Assembly (NCBI GenBank): GCA_963843385.1
Contig: CAWJJY010000005.1
Location: 1 to 64,000 of the forward strand
Direction: 5' to 3'
DNA length: 64,000 nt
From: CAVOHU01 sp963843385
Lineage (GTDB): Bacteria; Acidobacteriota; Vicinamibacteria; Vicinamibacterales; JAKQTR01
Part shown: one piece after another, positions 52,584 to 60,606 of the stretch
How the letters are laid out: the number at the start of each line of letters is the position of its first letter
Numbering within the stretch: position 1 is the stretch's first letter
Notes under the pieces: generated by a model
Seen by the model: the letters and a program-made list of their open reading frames with translations, nothing else
Database searches by the model: none
Told to the model about the DNA's origin: nothing
Translations under genes and position numbers: made by a program

Positions 52584-53846
52584 TCAGACCGACCTGGCCA
52601 CGAATGCCGGCGTGAGTTCCTTGATGGAACGCACCCCGCACTGCTGCATGGCAGCTCGCGTTTCGGTCCGTAGCAATTCGAGCACCCGCTCGACGCCCGG
52701 CTGGCCGAATGCCCCGAGCCCCCACATGTACGGCCGTCCGACGCCGACGGCGTGGGCTCCCATCGCCAGGGCCTTGACGATGTCCGTGCCGCGGCGAAAT
52801 CCGCTGTCGACGATGATCGGGATGCGTCCCTTCACCGCGGCCGCGATCTCGGGCAGGCAGTCAATCGTCGCCCGCCCGCTGTCCTCGCCGCGACCGCCGT
52901 GGTTCGACACGATGAGCGCGTCGACGCCGTTCTCCGCGCACAGGCTGGCATCTTCGTGCGTCAGGATTCCCTTGATGACGATCTTCATCCGGGTCGTGCC
53001 TCTGAGGCGGCGGATGAAATCCCACGTCATGTTGGCGGACTGCATGCTGGCCACGCCTGACAGGTCGATGCCGTCGTACATGGGCTGCCGGATCGGTCTG
53101 CCACCGGTGGCGGGCGGGTGGCACTGCTTGCAGTCGCGTGTGTCGGTGCGCTCGAGCCGGATCCGCGTTTCCTGGTTCCTGCCGCCCACCCGGTCCACCG
53201 TCACCACCACGGCCGGGGCCCCGGCCCGCTCGGCGCGCTTCACCAGCGCCTCGGCCACTTCCCATTTCGACGTGGCATAAAGCTGGAACCAGATGGGCCC
53301 GCCGCGCGCGTCCATCGCCGCCTCGATTGACGTGTTCGAACCTGTCGCCAGGACCTCAAGGTGGTTGCCCGCCTTGGCGGCCCTCGCCACCGCCACCTCC
53401 CCGTCGGGGTGATAGGCCTTGTTGTCGCCGATCGGCGACAGGATGATGGGCGAGTCGTAGGTGACCCCGAACATCTCCATGCTCATGTCGACCTTGGACA
53501 CATCCCTGAGCCGGCGCGGCCGAAGGTAGTACTTCAGAAAGGCCTCGCGGTTGGCCCGCAGCGTGACTTCATCGTCGATGCCCGACGCCAGGTAGCCGAA
53601 GTGGGCGGGAGGGACCTTCTGGTGCGCGACGCGCTCGAAGTCGAAGACGTTGATCGCGTCCTTCGGGGTCGCAATCAGATCCTGCGGCGAGGCCGGCGCC
53701 CACATCACGGGATCCTGCATGCGTTGAGGTTTTGCTGCCGATACGTCCGCCACGCGGCCCGCCAGGACCGGGTACGCCAGCAGGGGGCTCGCGGACAACC
53801 ATCTCAGGAACTGCCGACGGTTCGTGGACCTGTTCTGAGAAGACAT
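52584..53846 (-). CDS. Tat-exported FMN-dependent alpha-hydroxy-acid oxidase with CxxCH motif
   Basis: 420 residues. Twin-arginine signal NRRQFLRWLSASPLLAY. The FMN TIM-barrel of the lactate/glycolate oxidase family is complete: HFGYLASGIDDEVTLRANREAF, SPIGDNKAYHPDGE, QLYATSKWE, catalytic Lys in VIKGILTHEDA, catalytic His in SNHGGRGED, FMN-phosphate segment DSGFRRGTDIVKALAMGA. Unusually, the variable loop carries CKQCH at residues 239-243 (RTDTRDCKQCHPPATGG), the covalent heme-c motif. If a heme is attached this would be a periplasmic flavocytochrome analogous in idea to yeast flavocytochrome b2. It lies between the HIBADH-like reductase (52 bp) and hydrolase B (93 bp), so substrates could include a 2-hydroxy acid released by the hydrolases. 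Confidence 0.88.
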   Translation of the reverse strand: MSSQNRSTNRRQFLRWLSASPLLAYPVLAGRVADVSAAKPQRMQDPVMWAPASPQDLIATPKDAINVFDFERVAHQKVPPAHFGYLASGIDDEVTLRANREAFLKYYLRPRRLRDVSKVDMSMEMFGVTYDSPIILSPIGDNKAYHPDGEVAVARAAKAGNHLEVLATGSNTSIEAAMDARGGPIWFQLYATSKWEVAEALVKRAERAGAPAVVVTVDRVGGRNQETRIRLERTDTRDCKQCHPPATGGRPIRQPMYDGIDLSGVASMQSANMTWDFIRRLRGTTRMKIVIKGILTHEDASLCAENGVDALIVSNHGGRGEDSGRATIDCLPEIAAAVKGRIPIIVDSGFRRGTDIVKALAMGAHAVGVGRPYMWGLGAFGQPGVERVLELLRTETRAAMQQCGVRSIKELTPAFVARSV

Positions 53847-53898
53847 CTCCGATCTCCCCGACGAAGCCAAGTGTGGTTGTGGTGGCGCGGGCGTCGGC

Positions 53899-54819
53899 TT
53901 ACTTCGACGCGCTTCCCGTGGCCTCCCCCGTCGTCTGCGCCGCTCCGCCTCGCGCCCGAACGGTTTCGAACAACCGGCTGTCGGCCGCGAGCGCCAGGCC
54001 GGATTCGGCCATCTGTTGGAACAGCGCGACGGTGGCGCGGCCCAGGACGGCCTGGCATCCCAGCGATTCCGCGAGCTGGACGCCATAGGTCGAGTCCTTC
54101 AACCGGCCGCGGGCCGTGAAGGCAGGGGGATCCTCGTGCTTGTTCTCCGCCATGAACGCGGCATGGCGCACCACGTGCGGGCTGCCGGTCGCACCCGTCG
54201 AAAACGCGCGCGCGGCACTCACCAGATCGATGCCGGCGGCCTCGGCCGCGGCGAGGCCCTCGGCGAGCGCGGCAATCTGGGTCGCGCCCATCAGGTTGTA
54301 GATCAGCTTGAACGCCGTGCCCGAGCCGGCGGGCCCGAAATGGAAGATTTCCTTGCTCAATGGCGCGAGCAGCGGACGAACTTCCTCGAGATCGGGCGCC
54401 TCGGCGCCGGCAAAGATCACGAGCTGGCCGGAGGCGGCGGCGTACGGGCGGCCGGCGACCGGACAGTCGATATACCGCAGCCCCCGGCTCCGGACGGCGC
54501 CGTTCAGCTCCAGCACCCAGCCGTGCGACAAGGTCGAGCACTCGATCGCGATCAGCCGGTCCGACACCTCTCCCGAAAGCACGCCCTCCGGTCCCGTCCA
54601 CGCCCAGCGCGACGCCGTATCGTCGCTCAAAGACGAGAAGACGACGTCGGCCCCGCGTGCCGCCTCGCGCGGGCTCGAGGCGGCCCTGGCGCCCAGCGCT
54701 TCGAGCGGCCGCACCTTTTCGACGGTACGGTTGTAGACCGTGACCGCGACGCCGGCGCCGAGCAGGCGTCCGATCATGCCGTGCGCCATATGACCGGCGC
54801 CGAGAAATGCGATCGTCAT
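53899..54819 (-). CDS. 3-hydroxyisobutyrate-dehydrogenase-like NAD(P) reductase
   Basis: 306 residues, full length for the beta-hydroxyacid dehydrogenase family. N-terminal Rossmann motif FLGAGHMAHGM; substrate segment DCPVAGRPYAAASGQL (family D-PVSGG---A--G-L); catalytic Lys in GSGTAFKLIYNLM. The second glycine of the usual MG(x)-M motif is altered (HMAHGM). Cytoplasmic; it interconverts a 3-hydroxy acid and its semialdehyde, or reduces a 2-oxo/semialdehyde. It lies 30 bases downstream of the crotonase and 52 bases upstream of the FMN oxidase, so it is firmly in the operon. Exact substrate unknown. Confidence 0.87.
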   Translation of the reverse strand: MTIAFLGAGHMAHGMIGRLLGAGVAVTVYNRTVEKVRPLEALGARAASSPREAARGADVVFSSLSDDTASRWAWTGPEGVLSGEVSDRLIAIECSTLSHGWVLELNGAVRSRGLRYIDCPVAGRPYAAASGQLVIFAGAEAPDLEEVRPLLAPLSKEIFHFGPAGSGTAFKLIYNLMGATQIAALAEGLAAAEAAGIDLVSAARAFSTGATGSPHVVRHAAFMAENKHEDPPAFTARGRLKDSTYGVQLAESLGCQAVLGRATVALFQQMAESGLALAADSRLFETVRARGGAAQTTGEATGSASK

Positions 54820-54849
54820 CGGAGTCCGTCCTTGTCGCTCTCGGTCCCG

Positions 54850-55599
54850 CTACTGCACGATGCCCAGGCCCTCGAGGGCCAGGCCGTACCCGAGCAGATC
54901 CTGCATCTGGCGCCGGATGTGTTCCGTCATCAGCACGCGGGTGTAGCGGCGGTTCAGATCGGGCTGCAGGAGAATCTGCCTGGCCAGCTCCCATGCGCGA
55001 GGCAACACGTCCGGCTGCGGCAGCACCTCGTTGACCAGGCCGATTCGAAGCGCCTCGGCGGCAGGGATCTTCTGGCCGGTCAGCAGGAAGTAGCGGCCCC
55101 GGTTGGCGCCCATCAGCAGGGGGAAGACGACGTGCACGCCGTCTCCAGGAATCATGCCGCCGGCGAAGTGGGCGGAATCCTGGAAGGCGGCCGTCTCCGA
55201 GGCGATGACGATGTCACAGAGCACGGGCAGCTCGGCGTGCCGCAGCGCCGGGCCGTTCAGGGCGCAGATCATCGGCACGTCGATGTCCAGCATGTTCATG
55301 ATGAGGTGTTTGGACTCCCAGCCGAGCTTGCCCCACGCCTCGGTCGAGAGCTTGGCCACCGCGCGGGTGGCATCCGGCTTGATCTCGGGCCCCGAGAACT
55401 CGTCGCCAACGCCCGCCAGGATGACGACGAGGTTGTCGCGGTCGCGTGAGACGTCGAGGAACGCCTGCACCAGGTCACCGTGGGCGGCCGGCCCCCAGCG
55501 CAGCGAGTCGTTCCCGGTGTGCAGGGTCATTTCCAGGATGCCGTCCTCGCGCCGCATCCGAATGGTCTTGAACTTTTCCGCGTAGTCTGTGAAAGCCAT
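54850..55599 (-). CDS. Crotonase-fold C-C hydrolase resembling 6-oxocamphor hydrolase
   Basis: 249 residues of the crotonase superfamily. It lacks the two-Glu site of enoyl-CoA hydratases. Instead it carries the residues I recall for 6-oxocamphor hydrolase, an enzyme that cleaves beta-diketones by a retro-Claisen reaction without CoA: His40 (AAHGDL), His121 (LRHAELPV), His144 (FQDSAHF) and Asp153 (PGDG), matching His45, His122, His145 and Asp154 there. Long stretches agree in kind (SNRGRYFLLTGQ-type, here ANRGRYFLLTGQ; LPRAWELAR). So it probably hydrolyses a C-C bond in a cyclic or linear diketone. It lies 43 bases downstream of the dctA-like gene. Confidence 0.83.
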   Translation of the reverse strand: MAFTDYAEKFKTIRMRREDGILEMTLHTGNDSLRWGPAAHGDLVQAFLDVSRDRDNLVVILAGVGDEFSGPEIKPDATRAVAKLSTEAWGKLGWESKHLIMNMLDIDVPMICALNGPALRHAELPVLCDIVIASETAAFQDSAHFAGGMIPGDGVHVVFPLLMGANRGRYFLLTGQKIPAAEALRIGLVNEVLPQPDVLPRAWELARQILLQPDLNRRYTRVLMTEHIRRQMQDLLGYGLALEGLGIVQ

Positions 55600-55642
55600 C
55601 GCAGTGAATCCTCGCCGTAGGGTGCCATGCGCGCCGCGCGTA

Positions 55643-56944
55643 TCAGCTTGCAGATTCGACGATCGCGGCGGTCCGTTTCAAACCCAGGGTCTCCTGCATC
55701 TGTGCGAGATTGAGCGCGCCGTCCCAGCGCGCCACGACGATGGTGGCCACGCCGTTGCCAATCACGTTCATCGTGGCACGCGCCATCGACATGAACCGTT
55801 CCACGCCAAGCAGCAGCGCCATGCCTGCGACGGGGACCGTTCCAAGCGAGGCGATGGTGGCCGCCAGCACGACGAAGGCAGAGCCAGAGACGCCGGCGCC
55901 GCCCTTCGAGGTCACCTGCAGAACGGCCATGAAGGTCAGCAGCTGGGTCCAGCCGATCTGGACGTTCATCGCCTGCGCGATGAACAGCGTCGAGACGACC
56001 TGGAAGATCGCTCCGCCGTCCTGGTTGAACGAGTAGCCGGTCGGCGTCACCAGGCCGACGACGCTGCGATGGCAGCCGAGCTGCTCGAGCTTGTTCATCA
56101 GCGGGGGCAATGCCACTTCGGAGGTCGACGTGGCGAGCACGATCACGATCTCCTGCTTGATGTACGCGAGGAATTTGAGGATGCGGAATCCCGCGAGGCG
56201 CGCCACGCCGCCGAGCAGGACGAGCGTGAAGATGGCGCAGCCGAGATAGACGGCCCCGACGACCTTCGCCAGAGGCATGAGCGAATGAATGCCGTATGCG
56301 CCGACGGTGAACGCCATGGCGCCGAAGGTGCCGATCGGGGCGAGATACATGATGAAGCGCAGCACGGCGAACAGGGCCGCCGACACGCCGTCGAAGAACT
56401 CGATGACCCGCTTGCCCTTGTCGCCGATCTTGAGGAGCGCCATCCCGAACAGCACCGAGAACAGCATGATCTGCAGGATGTGGCCCTCGGCGAACGCGTC
56501 CACGATCGTCGTCGGAATGATGTCGAGGACGAAGCCGATCACGCTCAGTTTCGCCGCGGGTGCGCCGGTGGCGGCGAGCGCGCCGGCGTCGAACATCGAG
56601 GGGTCGGCATTGAACCCGGCCCCGGGCTTGAGGGTGAGCCCGATGGCGAGCCCCATCAGGTTGCCGAGCGTCGATGCAATCTCGAAGTAGATCAGCGCGC
56701 GCAGCCCGATGCGGCCGACTTCCTTGAGATTGGACATCTTGCAGAGGCCGCCGACCACCGTCACGAAGATGATCGGCGCGATGACCATCTTGATCAGCTT
56801 GATGAAGCCGTCGCCAAGCGGCTTCATCGCCGCGCCGGCTTGCGGATAGAAGTAGCCCAGGGCGATGCCGGCCAGGATGCCGACGACGACCTGCGCCATG
56901 ACGCTGCCCTGTTTGCTCTTGCCGGCGGGAGTGGCCTCGGCCAT
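55643..56944 (-). CDS. dctA: C4-dicarboxylate/cation symporter, DctA-like
   Basis: 433 residues, near the 428 of E. coli DctA. About eight membrane helices and two re-entrant hairpins are expected. Signature strings of the glutamate/dicarboxylate symporter family are present: the Ser-rich hairpin ATSTSEVALPPLMNKLEQLG, then CHRSVVGLVTPTGYSFNQDG, and the late ASLGTVPVAGMALLLGVERFMS and NVIGNGVATIVVARW. It imports succinate, fumarate, malate or a related carboxylate with cations. The start at 56944 has GGAGGA upstream. It is the first gene of the six-gene operon, so the pathway probably begins with, or feeds on, an imported carboxylate. Confidence 0.9.
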   Translation of the reverse strand: MAEATPAGKSKQGSVMAQVVVGILAGIALGYFYPQAGAAMKPLGDGFIKLIKMVIAPIIFVTVVGGLCKMSNLKEVGRIGLRALIYFEIASTLGNLMGLAIGLTLKPGAGFNADPSMFDAGALAATGAPAAKLSVIGFVLDIIPTTIVDAFAEGHILQIMLFSVLFGMALLKIGDKGKRVIEFFDGVSAALFAVLRFIMYLAPIGTFGAMAFTVGAYGIHSLMPLAKVVGAVYLGCAIFTLVLLGGVARLAGFRILKFLAYIKQEIVIVLATSTSEVALPPLMNKLEQLGCHRSVVGLVTPTGYSFNQDGGAIFQVVSTLFIAQAMNVQIGWTQLLTFMAVLQVTSKGGAGVSGSAFVVLAATIASLGTVPVAGMALLLGVERFMSMARATMNVIGNGVATIVVARWDGALNLAQMQETLGLKRTAAIVESAS

Positions 56945-57632
56945 GCGCGTCCTCCGTGGTTGCACGGTGTTCGCTCCGTCCGAAGGGCGTCGCGCGCCAC
57001 CGTCGCATCGCCAGGAGTTCGGGCGGCGCGGGTGGAGGTGCGCGTGCATCGCGCCGTCCGGATCGAGAGTGTCGGGAACTTCTGAACAGGGCGTGCGAGC
57101 CGCCGGGCGGTCACCTGGGACACCGCGCAGTGGGGGCGCGCGCTCTGGCCGGGGACTTTATCACAGATGGACAGGCGCTCGAATCCGGATCGGATTCTCC
57201 TCCGGACCCTTCACCGCATGGCCCGGCGTTTCCGTTCGCCGTTTCTTGACGAGGGTGGGACCCTAGCGTATGCTCGCAGCCAAAGTTCACGACGGCGGCG
57301 GGAAACCGGCGAGGGTTCTCCGTCACTCACGGAGCGAGCCGAAGGTCTTCGAACACGGCTGGAACAGGTTGCCAAGGCGGTTGCGACTGGCCGGCATCGG
57401 TGATCGCATCGCCTGTTCGGAGCTGGGCCCCGGAGCCCCTGTCCACGTCCAATCAGATCGTGATCGACCAGACCGGGCGCGGAGCGTCGAGGCCGCGGGC
57501 GAAGACTTCCGCCGGGTCCTCGCCGATCTGTACGAGCCGTCGCGGGCGTGACGCCGCCCGCGAGACCGACATCCGGGCCTGCGTGCGTTGCACACACCGG
57601 GTCCGTTGAAGCAGCACCACACGGGAGCGAGT
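56945..57632. other. Divergent intergenic region between dctA operon and flavoprotein unit
   Basis: 688 bp with no supported gene. It holds a good plus-strand promoter (57246-57274) and a possible minus-strand extended -10 (TGT-GATAAA, 57165-57157) for the dctA operon. The long plus-strand leader (~350 bases) contains small GC hairpins but nothing I recognise as a riboswitch. Confidence 0.45.
57246..57274 (+). promoter_or_regulatory. Sigma70-like promoter of the flavoprotein unit
   Basis: TTGACG (57246-57251), 17-bp spacer, TATGCT (57269-57274). Predicted start near 57281, with an unusually long leader to the ATG at 57633. Confidence 0.55.
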
Positions 57633-59300
57633 ATGAGCGAGAAGCGGAATCCTTCGTCGATCAGCCGGCGGGACTTCATCAGGACAGGCACCTCCGCCGG
57701 CGTCGGCGCGACGGCGCTTGCCGGGCTCGGTTCGCGTCAGGCCGTTGCCTCGGCGCAGGTTCCGGCGAAGTGGGACCGGGCCGCTGACATCGTCATCGTC
57801 GGCGCTGGAGCGGCGGGGCTTCCCGCGGCCATCACCGCACGCGACGGGGGTGCCTCGGTTCTCGTCATCGACGAGAACTACGACATCGGCGGGCACGCCA
57901 TCGTCAGCGGGGGGATCCTTCCGCTGGGCGGCGGGACGATGCTCCAGAAGAAGTACGGAATAGAGGATTCGGCCGACCAGGTCTACCTGGATCACACCAA
58001 CCACCGGATTCCCGAGGGCAAGTACGGCGACAGGGATCTCATCCGCGTCTGGGCCGACGAGAACCTCGCGACGGTCGAGTTCATGATGGCCAACGGCGTG
58101 AAGTTCCAGGATCGAGCGCCGACCATCGAGAACGGCGGGAGCGTGCCGCGGCGCCTCATCGCGCAGTTGTATTCGACCGACATCAAGGAGACCATCAACG
58201 GCCGGGCCGGCTCCGGCATTGTCAGGCCGCTCGAGAAGAGCGCGCGGGCCAAGGGCGCCGAGTTCCTGCTGCGGACCAAGATGACGCGCCTGGTCCGCGA
58301 GAAGCCTTCGACCGGGCGAGTGTTGGGCATCGTCGCGACGATCGACGGGCGGGAGGTGACCATCAGGGCCCGAAAGGGCGTCATCCTGGCTACGGGCGGC
58401 CACAGCAGCAACGTGGAGTTCCGGCGAATCTTCGACCCGCGGCTGACCGAAGAGTACCAGACGGCCGGGATGCCGTACTCCAGGCAGGATGCCGATGGCG
58501 AGATCGCGGCCATGGAGCTCGGGGCCGCATTGTGGGCGACGGGCAACCAGGCCAGCGAAAACGACAAGGCCGTCACCAAGACGCAGCACATCGGGTGCCG
58601 GTGGGGGTATGTCAACCTGAAGTGGAAGCCCGAGAGCCCGGTGTTCAATCTGGTGCGCGCCTCGGGGCTGACCGTCACGGATTTCCAGAACCTGATCCTC
58701 GTGAACCAGGTGGGCCTGAGATTCTGGAACGAGGTGGATGACTCCTACGCGTTCATCAATGCGTGCCTGGGCACCAACGGCAACATGGGCAGGGGCAAGA
58801 AGGCCAATGGCGGCGGACCGATCTGGGCCATCTTCGATGCGGATGCGGTGAAGCGGGAGAAATGGAATCCGGCGCCGCCCCAGGTCGATCCCGATGGATG
58901 GTTCTTCAGCGCCGACACGATCGCGGCGCTGGCGGGGCGCATCGCCAACCCGCATCAGCTCAAGCCCATCCCGGCCCGGGCGCTCGAAGAGACTGTGGCC
59001 AGGTACAACTCCTGCGTCGATCAAGGGAAGGACGCGGACTTCGGAAAGCCGGCCCCGAAGTTCAAGATCCAGACCGCCCCGTTCTACGCCGCCTGGTCGA
59101 CGCCAATCGTTCACGACACGCAGACCGGCCTCAAGGTCAACACGAAATGCCAGGTCATCGACATTCACGACAAGGTCATTCCAGGGCTGTACGCGGCAGG
59201 AGAGGTCGCGGGCGGATTCGAGCTCCACGGCCTGCCACGGGTCATGGTCTTCGGCCGGATTGCCGGCCGTGAGGCGGCCCGGGAGAAGTCCGGCGCGTAG
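57633..59300 (+). CDS. Tat-exported FAD flavoprotein of the fumarate reductase/KSTD type
   Basis: 555 residues. Twin-arginine signal SRRDFIRTGTSAGVGATALAG. FAD-binding start DIVIVGAGAAGLPAAITARDGGASVLVIDE, then IGGHAIVSGG; second FAD segment GLYAAGEVAGGFELHGLPRVMVFGRIAGREAA. The family (FAD_binding_2) includes fumarate reductases, 3-ketosteroid dehydrogenases and flavocytochromes c. No heme domain is present, and the canonical HG--R-GGN end is changed to ELHGLPRVMVFG, so the substrate is probably not fumarate. It follows a good promoter and starts a plus-strand unit with the hydrolase, nitrilase and CocE genes. A periplasmic dehydrogenase feeding cytochromes is plausible. Confidence 0.87.
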   Translation: MSEKRNPSSISRRDFIRTGTSAGVGATALAGLGSRQAVASAQVPAKWDRAADIVIVGAGAAGLPAAITARDGGASVLVIDENYDIGGHAIVSGGILPLGGGTMLQKKYGIEDSADQVYLDHTNHRIPEGKYGDRDLIRVWADENLATVEFMMANGVKFQDRAPTIENGGSVPRRLIAQLYSTDIKETINGRAGSGIVRPLEKSARAKGAEFLLRTKMTRLVREKPSTGRVLGIVATIDGREVTIRARKGVILATGGHSSNVEFRRIFDPRLTEEYQTAGMPYSRQDADGEIAAMELGAALWATGNQASENDKAVTKTQHIGCRWGYVNLKWKPESPVFNLVRASGLTVTDFQNLILVNQVGLRFWNEVDDSYAFINACLGTNGNMGRGKKANGGGPIWAIFDADAVKREKWNPAPPQVDPDGWFFSADTIAALAGRIANPHQLKPIPARALEETVARYNSCVDQGKDADFGKPAPKFKIQTAPFYAAWSTPIVHDTQTGLKVNTKCQVIDIHDKVIPGLYAAGEVAGGFELHGLPRVMVFGRIAGREAAREKSGA

Positions 59301-59398
59301 CGGCTGGCTCCCTGCGGATGTCATCGTGCGGCGACCCGCGCGAGACGAAGGCCCCCTCGCGGCCAATCGCCGCAGCTGACGATCGGGAGGACAGGAAC

Positions 59399-60514
59399 AT
59401 GCACAGCATGACAAGGTGGCGCGGGGCGGCAACTGCGGTGGGTCTGGCGGCTGCGATGTGGTGGCTCGCAGGTGTCGGAGATGCGAGCGTGGGTCGCGCG
59501 AACATGAGCCTTGTCCGCGAGGGCGACGGGTACGCGAGTGGCGCCACCGTGGGGAAAAACGGCGAGGTCGGCGGGCTCACCGCGAAGTTCGTCGAGGTCG
59601 ACGGCGTACGCACGCGCTACTACGACTATGGACAGGGCGAGCCGCTGGTGCTCGTCCACGGCGGCGGCTTTGGCTGCTGCTCGAGCGCGAACAACTGGGC
59701 CCGGAACATCCCGGCTCTTGCCAAACGCTTCCGCGTCGTGGCGCTCGACCGGCTGGCGGCCGGCTTGACGGGCAACCCCAAGGACGACGCCGCGTTCGGC
59801 ACCGAGGGCCCGGTCAGGCATGTCTATCAGTTCATCCAGACCTTGAAGCTGGGCCAGGTGCACCTGGTCGGCCATTCCTCGGGTGGCGCGCTCGCCTTCT
59901 ACCTGGCGATGCAGCATCCGGAAGCCGTGAAGACTCTCACCATCGTTGCGCACGGCCCGGGCATGCCCGCCGCCGGCGAGGGCCCCACCATCGTGCAACC
60001 GGTGCTCGATCAGTGCCCGCCAGACACGTCCACACCCGAACACATGATGTGCCGGCACAAAGCCCTGGCGTTTTCTCCGCACACATTCGAGGCGGAGGAT
60101 CTCGAGGCGAGTGCGTTCCTGATGACGGCCCCCAAGTGGACGGAGACGCGAACGCGCCTGGCTGCGCTGGCGGCAAGCCAAACCGCAAATCAGGCGTCGG
60201 AGTCGAACAGGTTCCGGCAGCAGATGTGGGACAGGCAGCGAAACGAAGGAACGCTGCAGATGCCGATCCTGATCGTAGCCGCGAGGCAGGACAAGCTCAG
60301 CTGGCTGCTGAACGAGCCGTTCGCCTACCTGCGCGGAGAACTCGGCTTCTTCGACATCGTCGCGGCGAAGAACCCTCGAGTGCAGATGGTCATCATCAAC
60401 GGGGCCGGCCATTATCCGTACCGGGATCAGCCCGAACAGTTCAACGCCGATCTCATTCAGTTCATTGGTTTCTGGAAGGACCTGGCCGACTCCTCGATGC
60501 ACACCCAGCGCTAG
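59399..60514 (+). CDS. Secreted alpha/beta hydrolase, lineage family member C
   Basis: 371 residues. Signal peptide ~1-29, then the family start KNGEVGGLTAKFVEVDG, VRTRYYDYGQGEPLVLVHGG. Nucleophile elbow GHSSGG (Ser160); acid in AARQDKLSW and His in NGAGHYPYRDQPEQFNAD. Lid Cys pair: QCPPDT and, 11 residues on, MCRHK. It resembles the third domain of the 9166 protein most by eye (NPKDD, TLTIVAHGP, GEGPT). The start at 59399 follows AGGACAGGA. It lies 98 bases after the flavoprotein gene and 92 before the nitrilase, so it is probably cotranscribed with both. Confidence 0.88.
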   Translation: MHSMTRWRGAATAVGLAAAMWWLAGVGDASVGRANMSLVREGDGYASGATVGKNGEVGGLTAKFVEVDGVRTRYYDYGQGEPLVLVHGGGFGCCSSANNWARNIPALAKRFRVVALDRLAAGLTGNPKDDAAFGTEGPVRHVYQFIQTLKLGQVHLVGHSSGGALAFYLAMQHPEAVKTLTIVAHGPGMPAAGEGPTIVQPVLDQCPPDTSTPEHMMCRHKALAFSPHTFEAEDLEASAFLMTAPKWTETRTRLAALAASQTANQASESNRFRQQMWDRQRNEGTLQMPILIVAARQDKLSWLLNEPFAYLRGELGFFDIVAAKNPRVQMVIINGAGHYPYRDQPEQFNADLIQFIGFWKDLADSSMHTQR

Positions 60515-60606
60515 CCGGGCGCGTCGACGATGAGCACCGGGCTGGCGGGCGCCCGGACCAGAGCGCGCGGCGCCTGCATGTCACGAAAGACGGAGCGGAT
60601 CTGTCG

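Noticed and set aside
57270..57551. 93-codon plus-strand frame between dctA and the flavoprotein gene
   Set aside because: It lies downstream of a promoter, but there is no ribosome-binding site or recognisable domain and composition is shadow-like.
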